DNA of 64,000 nucleotides from Halomonas rhizosphaerae (GTDB taxonomy: Bacteria; Pseudomonadota; Gammaproteobacteria; Pseudomonadales; Halomonadaceae): contig NZ_JASCQP010000015.1 of NCBI RefSeq assembly GCF_030010555.1, forward strand, positions 1 to 64,000, in the 5' to 3' direction. Below, in pieces: positions 62,247 to 64,000 of the stretch. Every line of letters begins with the position of its first letter. The stretch's first letter is position 1. The notes below the pieces were generated by a model. It saw only the letters and a program-made list of their open reading frames with translations. It did not search any database and was not told the origin of the DNA. The position numbers and the translations under genes were made by a program.

Positions 62247-63149
62247 TCATTTCCTCTCGATGGCCGGCAGCCCGGAGAGGCGCTCGGTGTGGTGGATCGC
62301 GGCGATGTAGTCATCCTCACCATGCCCCGTGCCGATCAGGGAGCTGTAGGCCTCGCGCATCTGGGCGGCCAGGGGCACGGCGACACCGTCCCCATGGGCA
62401 CAGCCGAGGATCAGGTCCAGGTCCTTGGCCATCTGGGCGGCCGAGAAGGTGGAGGTGAAGTCACGGTCCTTCAGCGGCTGGGTCTTGTACTTGACCATCG
62501 GCGAGCCCACGGCACTGTCGGCCATCAGGTCCAGCATCGCCTCCCAGCCGATGTTGCCCTTGCGGGCCATCGCCAGGGCCTCGCCCATCATTCCGGCGCT
62601 CACCGCGATCATCAGGTTGATGGCCAGCTTGGCGTAGCGAGCCTGTTCCTCGTCACCGAGCCAGTACTGGGCCTTGGTGAAGGTGGCCATCACCGGCACG
62701 GCCCCATCCAGCGCCTCGCGCGGCCCGGAGACCATGGCAGACAGGGTGCCGGACTCGGCGGCGACCGGGTTGCCCGACACCGGGCTGCGCAGATAGGCAA
62801 TGCCCCGCTCCTCGGCGGCCGTGGCCACGCGAGCGGAGGCCTCGATGCTGACGGTGCTGGTCTCGACCAGCACGCTGCCCGGGGCCATCGCCTCGATCAG
62901 CCCACCCGACCCCAGTGTCAGGCCAAGCAGCGCCTGGTCATCGGGGATAGAGACGAAGACCAGGCGGCACTCCTCGACGGCGGAGGCCAGGTCATCGTGT
63001 GCCGTGATGCCGACCTGTTCGGCCAGCGCCATCCGCTCGGCGCTGAGATCGAATCCCTGGACGGTATAGCCGGCTGCGGCGATGCGCGTCGCCATGGGCA
63101 AGCCCAGCTTGCCCAGGCCGATCCAGGCTGTCTTGGTGGTCGTGGTCAT
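62247..63149 (-). CDS. 3-Hydroxyisobutyrate-dehydrogenase-family oxidoreductase
   Basis: 300 residues. N-terminal Rossmann motif WIGLGKLGLPMATRI (GLGKLG), NADP/NAD loop near FDLSAER, the SPVSGNPVAAESGTLSAMVSG substrate motif and the catalytic Lys in YAKLAINLMIA. The ATG overlaps the amidohydrolase stop by four bases (ATGA). It ends five bases before the dioxygenase ATG, so this is a tight operon. Exact substrate unknown; tartronate semialdehyde or a ring-cleavage semialdehyde are possibilities. Confidence 0.87.
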   Translation of the reverse strand: MTTTTKTAWIGLGKLGLPMATRIAAAGYTVQGFDLSAERMALAEQVGITAHDDLASAVEECRLVFVSIPDDQALLGLTLGSGGLIEAMAPGSVLVETSTVSIEASARVATAAEERGIAYLRSPVSGNPVAAESGTLSAMVSGPREALDGAVPVMATFTKAQYWLGDEEQARYAKLAINLMIAVSAGMMGEALAMARKGNIGWEAMLDLMADSAVGSPMVKYKTQPLKDRDFTSTFSAAQMAKDLDLILGCAHGDGVAVPLAAQMREAYSSLIGTGHGEDDYIAAIHHTERLSGLPAIERK

Positions 63150-64000
63150 TGTGACGCCCCCTCTTGTTGGCGTGACTGAAGCTCGGCGTAGATGCGGTGA
63201 CCGGAGGCTGCCAGGTGGCTGATCCCCTCCTCGACGTCCGCCAGCAGCTTGCCGTGTCGCTTGTGGAACTCTCCCGCTACCATGACGCTGTCGACATTGG
63301 CGAGACTCGCCTGCATGACCACGGTCGAGACCGGGTCGCTGACCGGCTGCATGTTCAGCCGGCCGCTGTCGAGCAGCACGATGTCGGCCTGCTTGCCCGG
63401 GGTCAGGCTGCCGATCCGCGCCTCGAGCCCGAGGGCGCGGGCACCGTCGAGGGTGATCCACGCCAGCGCCTCGCGGGTGCGGATGGTCGAGGTGTCGGGA
63501 ATGCTGCCCTGCTCGCGCCGCGAGGCATCATTGTCCAGCGAGCGCTGCATGCCCAGCGCCATCCGGGCCACCGTGAACATGTCTCCGGAGATCACCGACT
63601 CGAGATCCACCCCCAGGGAGACGACGCCACCGTGTCGGCGAACGTGGCCGGTGATCGGGAAGCCGTGCCCCTGGGTCATCTCGTTCTCCGGGGCGATGGA
63701 GAAGGTCACGCCCTGCTCGCAGAAGCGAGCCAGCTGTCCGTCGTCCAGGCTCTGCCCGTGCACGATGTTGATGTCCGGCCCCAGCAGCCCCTGCTCCTCG
63801 ATCACGTCCCAGCCACCGGGGCTGACGGCCTTGCCGCCGCCCTGGTGCATCGAGGCCACCAGGCCGAACTCCTTGGCCAGTTCGAAATCGTGCAGGGTGA
63901 CATCGAGGGTGGAGTAGTGGGGGCCGAGGATGGCCAGGCCCAGGGTCACGCGCCCCTCGCGGTCGCCCAACGGGCCGGCGAGCAGCCGCTCGACCTCGCT
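63146..64000 (-). CDS. Amidohydrolase-superfamily deaminase/hydrolase, 5'-truncated by window edge
   Basis: 285 codons are visible and the frame stays open to position 64000, so the N-terminal part with the HxH metal motif is outside the window. What remains shows the later metal-site segments SMHQGGGK, NIVHGQSLD and SLGVDLES, and the C-terminal GSLTPGKQADIVLLD typical of ATZ/TRZ and cytosine/SAH deaminase relatives. Such enzymes remove amino or halide groups from heterocycles or aromatics. First visible gene of the operon leading to the intradiol dioxygenase. Confidence 0.85.
   Translation of the reverse strand, partial: SEVERLLAGPLGDREGRVTLGLAILGPHYSTLDVTLHDFELAKEFGLVASMHQGGGKAVSPGGWDVIEEQGLLGPDINIVHGQSLDDGQLARFCEQGVTFSIAPENEMTQGHGFPITGHVRRHGGVVSLGVDLESVISGDMFTVARMALGMQRSLDNDASRREQGSIPDTSTIRTREALAWITLDGARALGLEARIGSLTPGKQADIVLLDSGRLNMQPVSDPVSTVVMQASLANVDSVMVAGEFHKRHGKLLADVEEGISHLAASGHRIYAELQSRQQEGASQ

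Overview
This window is a dense catabolic island for aromatic and hydroaromatic acids in a high-GC gammaproteobacterium. Gene content (ben/cat, pob, van, p-cresol, pca, quinate/shikimate genes, plus several TRAP and TTT transporters) and protein style suggest a Halomonas-like member of the Halomonadaceae. That assignment is inference from gene content; no rRNA or tRNA gene is visible.

Layout. 1-5444: catB-catC-catA-benA-benB run leftwards (benB is cut by the window edge) and are divergent from catR. 5546-7784: pobA and its divergent AraC-type regulator pobR. 7855-14940: a TRAP transporter (dctM, dctQ), then a vanR-vanA-vanB-dctP cassette, then a second dctP followed by a 22-codon stump of dctQ. 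A TRAP operon appears to have been split by the vanillate cassette. 15153-17800: gene debris (a deleted and frameshifted 3-hydroxybenzoate 4-monooxygenase-like gene and a LysR fragment), an intact M48 lipoprotein protease, and a LysR gene with one in-frame amber codon. 17959-20941: DUF3311 protein, sodium:solute symporter and M20 amidohydrolase. 21075-29321: p-cresol/benzyl alcohol operon (pchC, pchX, pchF, aldehyde dehydrogenase, outer-membrane protein, alcohol dehydrogenase), divergent from a DmpR/MopR-like sigma-54 activator. 29437-40766: protocatechuate branch of the beta-ketoadipate pathway (pcaG, pcaH, pcaQ, MFS transporter, pcaDC fusion, a BKACE enzyme, pcaF, pcaJ, pcaI, pcaB, pcaR). 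40829-46239: IclR regulator, AEC transporter, ketosteroid-dehydrogenase-like flavoprotein, TIM-barrel protein and EamA exporter, a module of unknown substrate. 46318-56203: a third TRAP transporter, aroQ, an NAD-type shikimate/quinate dehydrogenase, quiC and a divergent tctCBA transporter. 56274-64000: HAD hydrolase, SDR, a regulator that fuses a winged helix to a solute-binding-protein fold, a TauE-like permease, and an operon with nitroreductase, intradiol dioxygenase, 3-hydroxyisobutyrate-dehydrogenase-like and amidohydrolase genes.

How it fits together. p-Cresol is taken to 4-hydroxybenzoate (pchFC and aldehyde dehydrogenase), which pobA converts to protocatechuate. Vanillate (vanAB) and quinate/shikimate (aroE-like, aroQ, quiC) reach the same intermediate. 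Benzoate goes through benABC to catechol and catABC to the enol-lactone. The single pcaDC, pcaIJ and pcaF set then finishes both branches, because the cat operon carries no enol-lactonase or thiolase of its own.

Regulatory DNA. A three-part repeat (GTTCGC-N5-GAAC-N4-GTTYGY, 19-bp period) lies upstream of pcaI, dctQ and the second dctP. Degenerate forms lie at pcaB/pcaR, pobA and quiC. It resembles the operators of PcaU/PobR-type IclR proteins and points to PcaR as a regional controller. A second element, GACTTTRGTCKTA, is shared only by pobA and the two TRAP promoters.
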